Source of the DNA: Opitutales bacterium
GTDB taxonomy: Bacteria; Verrucomicrobiota; Verrucomicrobiia; Opitutales; Intestinicryptomonadaceae
Assembly (NCBI GenBank): GCA_021641325.1
Contig: JAJXPD010000070.1
Location: forward strand, 1 to 10,322
Length of the DNA stretch: 10,322 nt
Direction of reading: 5' to 3'
Below, piece after piece: positions 1 through 6,257 of the stretch. Within the stretch, counting starts at the first letter, position 1, and every line of letters begins with the position of its first letter. A program made the position numbers and the translations under genes. The notes beneath the pieces are model-generated. The model saw only the letters and a program-made list of their open reading frames with translations. It was not told the origin of the DNA and did no database searches.

Positions 1-36
1 AAGCGCGATTGTTGCTGTAAAAATAAACTTTTTCAT
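1..36 (-). CDS. N-terminus of an exported protein (partial, runs off the window)
   Basis: On the minus strand an ATG at 36-34 opens a frame reading MKKFIFTATIAL, which continues off the left edge. Two lysines after Met and then a hydrophobic run are what the start of a signal peptide looks like, so the product is probably secreted or membrane-anchored. Only 12 codons are visible and no function can be given. It is divergent from pflB. A promoter-like pair lies directly upstream and supports a real gene start. The upstream ATG at 44-42 is out of frame and stops after three codons. Confidence 0.5.
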   Translation of the reverse strand, partial: MKKFIFTATIAL

Positions 37-42
37 AAAATC

Positions 43-70
43 ATTATCCGTTTTTTGCGCTTCGCGTCAA
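43..70 (-). promoter_or_regulatory. Sigma-70-like promoter for the leftward gene
   Basis: Read on the minus strand, TTGACG (70-65) is followed after 16 nt by GATAAT (48-43), close to the TTGACA/TATAAT consensus. The expected transcription start would fall at or within a few bases of the ATG at 36. The mRNA may therefore be leaderless or have a very short leader. The GGAT at 49-46 is the only weak ribosome-binding candidate and lies inside the -10 box. Confidence 0.45.
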
Positions 71-267
71 CTTTAATTTCTTGTCGTTATATTTGAAAGC
101 GTTGAAATATATTGCATTTTCTTTCGTTTTCGGCTGCGCCTGTGCCGATTAAACAGTTTAATTTTTTTTCGCGCCGATTTTGGTTTACACGAAAACTTTT
201 AGGGGTATTGATTGTCGGCATAAAAATTGAGGAATTTTTACCCTTAACCCCGTACTTTTTACACACA
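71..267 (+). other. Intergenic region upstream of pflB
   Basis: AT-rich DNA separates the divergent start at 36 from pflB. The pflB frame stays open back to 112, but the upstream translation does not resemble pyruvate formate-lyase and has non-coding base composition. I read it as promoter/leader DNA. TATATT occurs at 88-93 and 108-113 as possible -10 boxes, but neither has a convincing -35 at 16-18 bp. No complete FNR-type dyad (TTGAT-N4-ATCAA) is visible, although a lone TTGAT half occurs at 208-212. Confidence 0.4.
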
Positions 268-2514
268 ATGAAAATCGAAAATACAAAACAGGCTTGGGAC
301 GGTTTCAAGACCGGCAAGTGGACGGAGTCGGTAGACGTGCTCGACTTCATCAAACTCAACTACACTCCCTACGAAGGCGACGACTCGTTCCTCGCTCCCG
401 CTACGGAGCGCACTAATGCACTTTGGAAAAAGGTGCTTGTTCTGATGAAAAAGGAAATCGAGAAAAACGGCTGTCTCGACGCCGACGTTTCCACTCCCTC
501 CGCGATAGACTCGCACAAGGCCGGCTACATCGACAAAGACGCCGAGGTTATCGTGGGTCTCCAAACCGACGCGCCCCTCAAACGCGCAATCATGCCCTGC
601 GGCGGATACCGCATGGTGCACTCCTCCTGCGAGGCGTACGGCCTTAAAGAGGACGAGCGCGTGAAGGAAATCTTCACAAAATACCGCAAGACGCACAATC
701 AGGGCGTGTTCGACGCCTATACGCCCGACATCAAGGCCGCCCGCCACTCCGCGATTATCACGGGGCTGCCCGACGCCTACGGCCGCGGCAGAATAATCGG
801 CGACTACCGCCGCCTCGCCCTCTACGGAATCGACATTCTCATCGAAGACAAGAAGCGCGAAAAAGCCGAAACCGACGACGCCCTCATGACCGCCGAAGTT
901 ATCCGCGAGCGCGAGGAACTTGCCGAGCAAATCGAGGCGTTGGAGGCAATCCGCCGCATGGCGTCGTTCTACGGAATCGACATTTCCAAGCCCGCAACGA
1001 ACTTCCGCGAAGCCGTCCAGTGGACGTATTTTGCGTATCTGGCGGCGGTGAAAGACCAGAACGGCGCGGCGATGTCGCTCGGCCGCACCACGAGCTTCCT
1101 CGACATCTACGCCGAGCGCGACTTGGCCCGCGGCGTTCTCGACGAAAGCGCGGTTCAGGAAATTGTGGACGACTTCGTCATCAAGCTCCGCATGGTGCGC
1201 TTCCTTCGCACGCCCGAATACAACGACCTTTTCAGCGGCGACCCCGTTTGGGTAACCGAATCTCTCGGCGGCATGAACGACGACGGCAGGACTTTCGTCA
1301 CAAAAAATTCCTTCCGCATGCTCCACACGCTCTCGAACCTCGGACCCGCGCCCGAGCCGAACCTCACGGTTCTCTGGTCGGCAAAGCTTCCCGAGCCGTT
1401 CAAGGCGTTCTGCGCAAAAACGTCGATTGCGACCTCCGCTATCCAGTATGAAAACGACGACCTCATGCGCCCCGCTTTCGGCGACGACTACGGAATCGCC
1501 TGCTGCGTCTCGCCCATGATTATCGGCAAGGAAATGCAGTTCTTCGGCGCGCGCGCAAACCTCGCAAAGGCTCTCCTCTACGCAATCAACGGCGGCGTGG
1601 ACGAACGCACGGGCGCGCTCGTGGCAAAGGGCATGACGCCCATCACTTCCGAGTATCTCGACTACGACGAAGTCTGCCAAAAGCTCGACAAAATGATGGA
1701 CTGGCTCAGCCGCACATACGTCAACGCCCTCAACATAATCCACTTCATGCACGACAAGTACTACTACGAAAAGGCGCAGTTGGCTTTCATGCAAAAGGAC
1801 GTTGTTCGCAAATTGGGCTGCGGCATCGCGGGATTCTCGGTTGTAACGGATTCGCTTTCGGCAATCAAATACGCGAAGGTCAAGGCAATCCGCAACGAGC
1901 AGGGCATCGCCGTAGACTTCGAAATCGAGGGCGACTATCCCAAATACGGCAATAACGACGACAGGGTTGACTCAATCGCGACGGGGCTTGTCAAGCAGTT
2001 CATGGACAAAATCCGCAAACTGCCCACATACCGCGACGCAATCCAGACGCAGTCGATTCTCACTATTACTTCGAACGTCGTCTACGGCAAAAAGACTGGC
2101 AACACCCCCGACGGCAGAAAGGCGGGCGTTCCCTTCGCCCCCGGCGCAAACCCGTTCCACGGCCGCGATTCGAGCGGCGCGCTGGCGTCGCTGTGCTCGG
2201 TGGCAAAGCTCCCGTTCGAGCACGCAAAGGACGGCATTTCCAACACGTTCTCGATTCTTCCGAATTCGCTCGGCAAGACCGATTCGGAGAAAGTCTCCAA
2301 CCTCTGCGGGCTTATCGACGGCTACATGGCAAAGCGCGGGCAGCATTTGAACGTCAACGTTCTCATGCGCGAAACGCTAATGGACGCAATGGAGCACCCC
2401 GAAAAATACCCGCAGCTTACAATCCGCGTTTCGGGCTATGCGGTAAACTTCATAAAGCTTACAAAACCCCAGCAGATGGACGTTATTTCGAGAACATTCC
2501 ACTCGAAATTCTAA
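268..2514 (+). CDS. pflB: Pyruvate formate-lyase (formate C-acetyltransferase)
   Basis: This cytoplasmic glycyl-radical enzyme converts pyruvate and CoA to acetyl-CoA and formate under anaerobic conditions. The 748-residue product is close to the usual ~760 and resembles the E. coli enzyme almost end to end. The tandem catalytic cysteines are Cys412-Cys413 in IACCVSPM. The radical-bearing glycine is Gly723 in RVSGYAV near the C-terminus. Substrate-site blocks such as [15 protein letters not shown] and [19 protein letters not shown] are intact. The ATG at 268 is chosen because the product then begins ([13 protein letters not shown]) where family members begin; the frame's upstream extension is not PFL-like. 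No Shine-Dalgarno is visible. A strong terminator follows 26 bp after the stop, so it is probably monocistronic. Its activase pflA is downstream, separated by one unrelated gene. Confidence 0.97.
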   Translation: MKIENTKQAWDGFKTGKWTESVDVLDFIKLNYTPYEGDDSFLAPATERTNALWKKVLVLMKKEIEKNGCLDADVSTPSAIDSHKAGYIDKDAEVIVGLQTDAPLKRAIMPCGGYRMVHSSCEAYGLKEDERVKEIFTKYRKTHNQGVFDAYTPDIKAARHSAIITGLPDAYGRGRIIGDYRRLALYGIDILIEDKKREKAETDDALMTAEVIREREELAEQIEALEAIRRMASFYGIDISKPATNFREAVQWTYFAYLAAVKDQNGAAMSLGRTTSFLDIYAERDLARGVLDESAVQEIVDDFVIKLRMVRFLRTPEYNDLFSGDPVWVTESLGGMNDDGRTFVTKNSFRMLHTLSNLGPAPEPNLTVLWSAKLPEPFKAFCAKTSIATSAIQYENDDLMRPAFGDDYGIACCVSPMIIGKEMQFFGARANLAKALLYAINGGVDERTGALVAKGMTPITSEYLDYDEVCQKLDKMMDWLSRTYVNALNIIHFMHDKYYYEKAQLAFMQKDVVRKLGCGIAGFSVVTDSLSAIKYAKVKAIRNEQGIAVDFEIEGDYPKYGNNDDRVDSIATGLVKQFMDKIRKLPTYRDAIQTQSILTITSNVVYGKKTGNTPDGRKAGVPFAPGANPFHGRDSSGALASLCSVAKLPFEHAKDGISNTFSILPNSLGKTDSEKVSNLCGLIDGYMAKRGQHLNVNVLMRETLMDAMEHPEKYPQLTIRVSGYAVNFIKLTKPQQMDVISRTFHSKF

Positions 2515-2540
2515 CCGCTCCCAGTTTGGGGATTTTGCGA

Positions 2541-2569
2541 AAGACGCGCCTTGCGGCGCGTCTTTTTTT
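2541..2569 (+). terminator. Rho-independent terminator of pflB
   Basis: A perfect 10-bp stem, AAGACGCGCC (2541-2550) pairing with GGCGCGTCTT (2555-2564), closes a TTGC loop. It runs into seven T at 2563-2569. It should isolate pflB from the gene downstream. Confidence 0.92.
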
Positions 2570-2597
2570 GTGCGCAAGTTCGCAGGGGGCGGGGCGC

Positions 2598-2612
2598 AGT
2601 ATTGTGAATACT
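2598..2612. promoter_or_regulatory. Palindromic operator-like site, distal copy
   Basis: AGTATT-GTG-AATACT is a perfect 6+6 dyad with a 3-nt spacer. The same dyad, in inverted orientation, recurs at 2775-2789. With one extra matching base the two form a perfect 16-bp inverted repeat (2597-2612 and 2775-2790). It lies 28 bp past the pflB terminator, in non-coding DNA. Size and symmetry fit a dimeric helix-turn-helix regulator; which regulator cannot be told. Confidence 0.6.
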
Positions 2613-2774
2613 CATGTCAAATAAAAAAGTCAAAAATGCTTCGAACTCCTTTTCGCAAAAGAAGTAGCGGGAATTTTCGCGAAGGTTTTCTCTTTGATGT
2701 TTTGGGGCGCGGGTATTTTCCGCTTTTCGAGATAATACCATTTATCAATATGTTGAAGCAAATTTACGGTGCAT
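2613..2774. other. Spacer between the two dyads, no convincing gene
   Basis: With its flanks, this forms a 316-bp gene-free stretch (2515-2830). A GTG-started frame covers 2570-2776, but it begins on the pflB terminator's T-tract, lacks a ribosome binding site and has no recognisable product. GGTATT (2712-2717) and AATACC (2734-2739) form a wider, looser inverted pair that echoes the GTATT half of the dyads. This may be a degenerate third site or chance. Confidence 0.4.
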
Positions 2775-2789
2775 AGTATTCACAATACT
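2775..2789. promoter_or_regulatory. Palindromic operator-like site, proximal copy
   Basis: AGTATT-CAC-AATACT is the inverted copy of the site at 2598-2612, with centres 177 bp apart (about 17 helical turns). It overlaps the likely -35 (TTCACA, 2779-2784) of the PEP-CTERM gene. A protein bound here would be expected to block or recruit polymerase at that promoter. Confidence 0.6.
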
Positions 2790-2806
2790 GTATCGTTCCG
2801 CATATT
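2779..2806 (+). promoter_or_regulatory. Candidate promoter of the PEP-CTERM gene
   Basis: TTCACA (2779-2784, one mismatch to TTGACA) is followed after 16 nt by CATATT (2801-2806, four of six matches). An alternative -10 is TATTTA at 2803-2808. The -35 lies inside the proximal dyad. The location, about 25 bp before the start codon, suits a short leader holding the ribosome binding site. Confidence 0.4.
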
Positions 2807-2814
2807 TAACAACA

Positions 2815-2821
2815 AAAGGAG
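2815..2821 (+). promoter_or_regulatory. Strong Shine-Dalgarno site
   Basis: AAAGGAG lies 9 nt before the ATG at 2831 and fixes that start. It is the only near-consensus ribosome binding site in the window; the other complete genes have none or weak ones. This suggests the PEP-CTERM protein is translated at a high level. Confidence 0.75.
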
Positions 2822-2830
2822 TATAAGCAT

Positions 2831-3826
2831 ATGAGAAAACTTACATATTCGGTGTTTGCGTTGGCGGCGGGGTCGCTCTTTGCCGACACATTCCAGTTCA
2901 CGGAAACAGAGTCCGCAATAGATACGTCAACTATTTACTACATTTCGGGTACGGACGGCGTAAACGAGGGCACTGTCGACAACATCAAGACAAACCCAAG
3001 CTCGAACGCATTTGTTCTTGAAGACATCACCGTAAATTTCACAAAAGACGCCTTGAAGGGGCTTGAAATTACGGGCACTGCAAAGGTCAGTAGCGGCGCG
3101 TATGCGCTTGGCGCAAAAGGCAACTCGGTTTTGAACTTCAAAGACGGCGCAACGGTCGGCATGAAGCTGAAATCGGGCTTGGCTACAAGCTACGGCGACC
3201 ACAACGATGCCGCTCTTACCATCAATGTCGAAAAGGGCTACCTTGGCACGATTATTACGGGTACCGCGGTTGCGCAATACGGAACGCTCAACCTCAACCT
3301 CCACAAGGCAAACGTCTTGAAAGCGGCGTCTGCAAAATACAACACCCGCATGTTCGTTGACGCCGCCGGACAAATCAACCTGAACATGTCGGCGGACCAA
3401 GTGATAGACTTGGACATTCGCACAAGCATCAATAACGCCTTCAACCTTTCGCTCTCCGACGGGGCAAACCTCTTCGTGAAATCGTCGACTGGCTGGATGC
3501 CCCCGTCCCTTTCGGGAAAGACATGCTATATTTCGCTCGTTAACGGCGAAATCGACGGCACGGTGCTGTTCCTCGAATCGATTGTAACGTCGGGCGGTTT
3601 TGTGGACGGCGAAATTACAATCAGCCATGCGGGCGCGGATCAGGTAATCGCGTTCTTCGATCCCACCACAAATTCGAAAATGGGCGAAGACAAGCTCCGC
3701 TTCGGCAAGACGACGATTGACTCGCAGACATACTACTACGCGTCGGCGATTCCCGAACCCGCCGAATGGGCGGCGATTTTCGGGGCTGCCGCGCTTGCGC
3801 TCGCAGTCTACCGCCGCAGGAAGTAG
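2831..3826 (+). CDS. PEP-CTERM sorting-domain secreted protein, function unknown
   Basis: The 331-residue product has a signal peptide (MRKLTYSVFALAAGSLFA, likely cut after Ala18). A polar Gly/Asn/Asp/Thr-rich body (about 19-300) follows, with short alternating strands that look like beta-helix or beta-sandwich repeats. The C-terminus carries a PEP-CTERM tail: Pro-Glu-Pro at 308-310, a hydrophobic segment at about 313-326 and RRRK at 328-331. By family knowledge such tails are recognised by an exosortase (EpsH/XrtA type) and mark proteins for the cell surface or extracellular matrix. No exosortase gene is in the window. No catalytic motif is visible and the ligand or role cannot be inferred. 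The gene has its own ribosome binding site, a candidate promoter and terminators on both sides, so its position between pflB and pflA need not mean shared function. Confidence 0.88.
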   Translation: MRKLTYSVFALAAGSLFADTFQFTETESAIDTSTIYYISGTDGVNEGTVDNIKTNPSSNAFVLEDITVNFTKDALKGLEITGTAKVSSGAYALGAKGNSVLNFKDGATVGMKLKSGLATSYGDHNDAALTINVEKGYLGTIITGTAVAQYGTLNLNLHKANVLKAASAKYNTRMFVDAAGQINLNMSADQVIDLDIRTSINNAFNLSLSDGANLFVKSSTGWMPPSLSGKTCYISLVNGEIDGTVLFLESIVTSGGFVDGEITISHAGADQVIAFFDPTTNSKMGEDKLRFGKTTIDSQTYYYASAIPEPAEWAAIFGAAALALAVYRRRK

Positions 3827-3851
3827 GGCGCAAATTCCATTCCCCGATTTC

Positions 3852-3882
3852 GGCGGAGCCTTCGGACTCCGCCTTTTTTTTT
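3852..3882 (+). terminator. Rho-independent terminator of the PEP-CTERM gene
   Basis: GGCGGAG (3852-3858) pairs with CTCCGCC (3867-3873). After one C-A mismatch the stem is capped by a C(TTCG)G tetraloop, then nine T follow at 3874-3882. It starts 26 bp after the stop codon. Confidence 0.92.
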
Positions 3883-3897
3883 CGGCAATGCGGCGGC

Positions 3898-3903
3898 TAT
3901 AAT
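3898..3903 (+). promoter_or_regulatory. Consensus -10 box between the two terminators
   Basis: A perfect TATAAT sits at 3898-3903. The matching -35 window (3875-3880) is only T-tract and agrees poorly with TTGACA, so the promoter is tentative. If used, transcription would start near 3910, about 60 nt before a second terminator-like hairpin and upstream of pflA. Confidence 0.35.
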
Positions 3904-3930
3904 GTTGCGGGCGGTGGTATCGGAGAGGGT

Positions 3931-3977
3931 GCGGAGTGCGGCATTTCTTTCGGAATGATTCGGACTCCGCTTTTTTT
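3931..3977 (+). terminator. Second terminator-like hairpin, in front of pflA
   Basis: GCGGAGT (3931-3937) pairs with ACTCCGC (3964-3970), followed by seven T at 3971-3977. A small inner stem, CATT (3942-3945) with AATG (3954-3957), fits within the loop. It shares TTCGGACTCCGC with the terminator just upstream (3861-3872 and 3959-3970), suggesting duplication. It could be a back-up terminator, the 3' end of a short RNA started near 3910, or an attenuator for pflA. It ends 49 bp before the pflA start. Confidence 0.7.
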
Positions 3978-4026
3978 GCCCGCTTTCGGCGCGGGGTTGT
4001 CGGATTTTCTTGTAATTCGCTCCCGT

Positions 4027-4782
4027 ATGCCGATTATTTTTTGCGTGATTATCGGGAAAATACATTCGGTTGAAACAATGGGCGCGCTCGACGGCCCCGG
4101 TCTTAGGTATGTCCTGTTTTTGAAGGGCTGTCCGTTTCGCTGCGCGTTCTGCCACAACCCCGACACTTGGGGCGCGGCTGAGTACACCGCCCGCACCGCC
4201 GAGGAGGTCGCCGCGGACGTCCTCAAATACAGGGAGTTTTTCGCATTTTCGGGCGGCGGCTTCACGGTTTCTGGCGGCGAGCCGCTCATGCAGATTCCGT
4301 TCCTTGAAGAGCTTTTCGGAATCCTGAAAAAGGAGGGAATTTCAATTGCGGTCGATACCTGCGGGCATATCGAAAACCCCGAATCGGCGGCGAAAATCGT
4401 GGAGCTTGCCGACCTCTTTCTGCTCGACATAAAACATCTCGATTCCGCCGTGCATCAAAAACTTACGGGAAAGCCCAACGACAGGGTTCTCGCGTTTTTG
4501 GAATATCTGAACTCGCGCGGCAAGGAAATCTATATCCGCATTGTGCTTCTCAACGGCTATTCTGCCGACGAAGCGTATCTAACGCGTCTTGCGGAATTTC
4601 TGAAAAAATACCGCTCCATAACGCGGGTGGATTTACTGCCATATCACACGCTTGGTGTCCCAAAATGGGAATCGCTCGGCATTCCGTACAGGCTCGACTC
4701 TTCCGCAGCACTTTCAAAAGAGCAGTGCGCAAGGGCTTTGGAGATTTTTAAAAAAGCGGGCTTTAACGCAACCCTGCAATAA
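4027..4782 (+). CDS. pflA: Pyruvate formate-lyase activating enzyme (radical SAM)
   Basis: This cytoplasmic radical SAM enzyme uses a 4Fe-4S cluster and S-adenosylmethionine to abstract a hydrogen from the PflB glycine, creating the active radical. The 251-residue product matches the ~246-residue E. coli PflA in order and spacing. It has GKIHSVETMGALDGPGLRY, the cluster motif CX3CX2C (Cys35, Cys39, Cys42 in CPFRCAFC) followed by HNPDTW, the SAM-binding SGGEP (82-86), and LLDIKHLD and LLPYHTLG in the second half. There is no extra ferredoxin-like cysteine cluster, as expected for the PFL-specific type. The ATG at 4027 is chosen; a GTG at 4045 is an alternative that would give an N-terminus more like E. 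coli. Neither has a Shine-Dalgarno. Terminators lie upstream, so it needs its own promoter or readthrough. It converges with the minus-strand GNAT gene. Confidence 0.95.
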   Translation: MPIIFCVIIGKIHSVETMGALDGPGLRYVLFLKGCPFRCAFCHNPDTWGAAEYTARTAEEVAADVLKYREFFAFSGGGFTVSGGEPLMQIPFLEELFGILKKEGISIAVDTCGHIENPESAAKIVELADLFLLDIKHLDSAVHQKLTGKPNDRVLAFLEYLNSRGKEIYIRIVLLNGYSADEAYLTRLAEFLKKYRSITRVDLLPYHTLGVPKWESLGIPYRLDSSAALSKEQCARALEIFKKAGFNATLQ

Positions 4783-4848
4783 AAGCGAAGCAGGTAGAGG
4801 CTGAATGCGTTGTTGCTCTAAAAAGCATTATTTCTGGCAAAATTTCAA

Positions 4849-4882
4849 CGCGGCTTAAAGCCGACGCGCCGCGAGTTTTTTT
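4849..4882 (+). terminator. Probable terminator downstream of pflA
   Basis: CGCGGC (4849-4854) pairs with GCCGCG (4868-4873) across a 13-nt loop, then AG and seven T at 4876-4882. A competing shorter hairpin (CGGC-TTAAA-GCCG) lies inside. GCCGC (4868-4872) can also pair with GCGGC (4884-4888), but no T-tract follows on the minus strand, so an end for the convergent operon is less clear. Confidence 0.55.
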
Positions 4883-4955
4883 AGCGGCGGCAATTTCGGC
4901 GCAAACTTTGTCCGCAATGTTCCCGTATTGGGTGCAAACGTTGCCGCGTGGGGGC

Positions 4956-5363
4956 TTAGAATTTGAATGGAATGTGGGCGTCCATCTTTGCCGCAAGCTT
5001 TTCGTAAACGCGTCTGCCTTCGGGTGTGGAAATGCATGTTATCCAGTCTATTCCGTCGCGCTTCAAATTTTCTACAACCGCGCGGCAGAGGGCGGTTCCG
5101 ATTCCCGCTTTGCGGAATTCAGGCTCTACGAACATGTCGAGCAGGTAGGCGTCGCCCACTTTGTCGGAAATAGCCCTGAAAAAGCCGACCATTTTTTCGC
5201 CGACAAACGCGCCGTAAGCGCAGTGCGAGTTTTGGAGGGCTTTTTTTGTGGGCGAAAAGTCGCTTGCCGACTGGTCTATCCAGCCTGCAAGTTTATAGAG
5301 TCTTGCGACTTGTGCTTCGATTTCGGAAGCGTCTGAGTCGAGCTTTTTAATTTCGTATTTCAT
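4956..5363 (-). CDS. GNAT-family N-acetyltransferase
   Basis: This 135-residue protein has the acetyl-CoA-binding signature of the GNAT fold: strand YLLDMFVEPEF, then R84-K-A-G-I-G89 (the R/QxxGxG/A pyrophosphate loop) and helix TALCRAVVENL, with a C-terminal INE-like block (STPEGRRVYEKLAAK) typical of the fold. It should transfer an acetyl group to an amine; the substrate is not identifiable. The ATG at 5363 is used; a TTG at 5378 would add five residues. The start overlaps the end of the upstream DUF2156 gene by 17 nt and has no ribosome binding site, which points to translational coupling. It is the last gene of the leftward miaB cluster. Confidence 0.85.
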   Translation of the reverse strand: MKYEIKKLDSDASEIEAQVARLYKLAGWIDQSASDFSPTKKALQNSHCAYGAFVGEKMVGFFRAISDKVGDAYLLDMFVEPEFRKAGIGTALCRAVVENLKRDGIDWITCISTPEGRRVYEKLAAKMDAHIPFKF

Positions 5364-6231
5364 TGCTTTGTTGCACAAGCGACAGCCTTGCGTACATTCT
5401 TGCGGGGTCGAGCGACCTTTTCGCCTGCCTCAAATTTGGTTCGCCGAGGTCCTGCTCGCGGTTCATGAAAATGATTCCGCGCTTTACAAGATATTCGGCT
5501 TCAACTTTTACGAGCATTTGCGCCGCGCCGCGCTCGGATTTTTCCGATTTCTCGAAGACAGTGTCCGCCATTGTGTCGGAAATTTTTGCAAAAACGGCAA
5601 GCCCTGCAATTTGTCGGGCTTCGTTCCTCAATATTATGCCCGAAAACCCCGCGTCGGCGAAATTTGCGAACGCCTTTTGCATTGCCGCCGCGTCGAAATC
5701 GGCGGCGCGGGCGGCGGCAAATTCGCGGGCTTCGTCGATGTTTGCGGAGTCTATTTCCCCGAAAGTCCAGTGCGGGTTTGCCGTTTCGAAGTGCTTGATG
5801 TGGTTGCGTTTCTTGCGCAAAATCGCGCCTTTTAACTCGCGCAGGTCTTCGTTATTGTAAATGTAGTCGGCGTCGCCGTCGCTTTGCAGAATATCGAAAA
5901 ACTCGGCGGCATCGGGGAATTTTTCGGCGTAGTCGGGCGGGGCGTCGTAGATGTAGTCGAACCTTGCTCCATTGTGCTCCGCAAATTTTGCGTATTCAAT
6001 AAGTTGCAGCGGTTTGGTGTCCGCGCCAATCGGATAGTGCAGGATTTTATGTTTGGGTTTGTAGACCGCCACGCGCCCGTTCCAGACTGCAATTTGCGTG
6101 TTGTAATTGTCGGAATATGCAAAATTTACGGCAAAAGTCTGCTCGCAGCTGTCGGTCGGGTTTTCGGCGCGGGCAAGCTCGAACAGCTTTTTGTCGGCAA
6201 GGGCGATTGGTCTAAACGGCATGTTTTGCAT
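5347..6231 (-). CDS. DUF2156 (phosphatidylglycerol lysyltransferase C-terminal-like) protein
   Basis: The 294-residue soluble protein fits the DUF2156 family, whose fold is a tandem GNAT-like domain shared with the catalytic part of lysyl-phosphatidylglycerol synthases. Seen in the sequence are YIYNNEDL (123-130), the basic block KKRNHIKHF (140-148) and the family's C-terminal signature starting NREQDLG (257-263) and continuing through LRQAKRSLDP. No membrane segments are present, so it is not a full MprF. Stand-alone DUF2156 members are mostly uncharacterised, and an aminoacyl- or acyl-transfer role is inference. It begins 26 bp after miaB and overlaps the GNAT gene by 17 nt. The ATG at 6231 is used; Met4 (6222) is equally possible. 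Neither has a Shine-Dalgarno. Confidence 0.82.
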   Translation of the reverse strand: MQNMPFRPIALADKKLFELARAENPTDSCEQTFAVNFAYSDNYNTQIAVWNGRVAVYKPKHKILHYPIGADTKPLQLIEYAKFAEHNGARFDYIYDAPPDYAEKFPDAAEFFDILQSDGDADYIYNNEDLRELKGAILRKKRNHIKHFETANPHWTFGEIDSANIDEAREFAAARAADFDAAAMQKAFANFADAGFSGIILRNEARQIAGLAVFAKISDTMADTVFEKSEKSERGAAQMLVKVEAEYLVKRGIIFMNREQDLGEPNLRQAKRSLDPARMYARLSLVQQSNEIRN

Positions 6232-6257
6232 ATCGTAATTATGCGCGGCGCGGTTAA

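Noticed and set aside
112..267. N-terminal extension of pflB
   Set aside because: The frame is open, but its 52 residues do not resemble PFL, the composition is AT-rich and the family's normal N-terminus begins at 268.
259..1794. A 511-codon open frame antisense to pflB
   Set aside because: It results from the C/G-rich third positions of pflB read on the opposite strand. The translation is low-complexity (V/E/A/H-rich) with no family resemblance, while the plus strand is a clear PFL.
2570..2776. 68-codon frame in the pflB to PEP-CTERM interval
   Set aside because: It starts with GTG at the terminator's T-tract, has no ribosome binding site, crosses both dyads and resembles nothing.
2597..2790. 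Rex-type or CRP-type operator reading of the dyads
   Set aside because: TTGTGAA, a Rex half-site, is present in each copy, but the expected second half (TTCACAA after 4 nt) is missing, and no TGTGA-N6-TCACA exists. The actual symmetry is AGTATT/AATACT, so I assign no regulator.
3766..4026. Long N-terminal extension of pflA back into the PEP-CTERM gene
   Set aside because: It would span two terminators and overlap the upstream gene; PflA proteins start just before the GKIHS block.
4783..4955. Search for a tRNA or other structured RNA between pflA and the GNAT gene
   Set aside because: No cloverleaf or known RNA motif was seen; only the terminator hairpin is supported.
4763..4996. 77-codon minus-strand frame between pflA and the GNAT gene
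   Set aside because: It overlaps the ends of both genes and reads through the terminator hairpin; no start signal or family match. Some of it looks protein-like, so it is a weak rejection.
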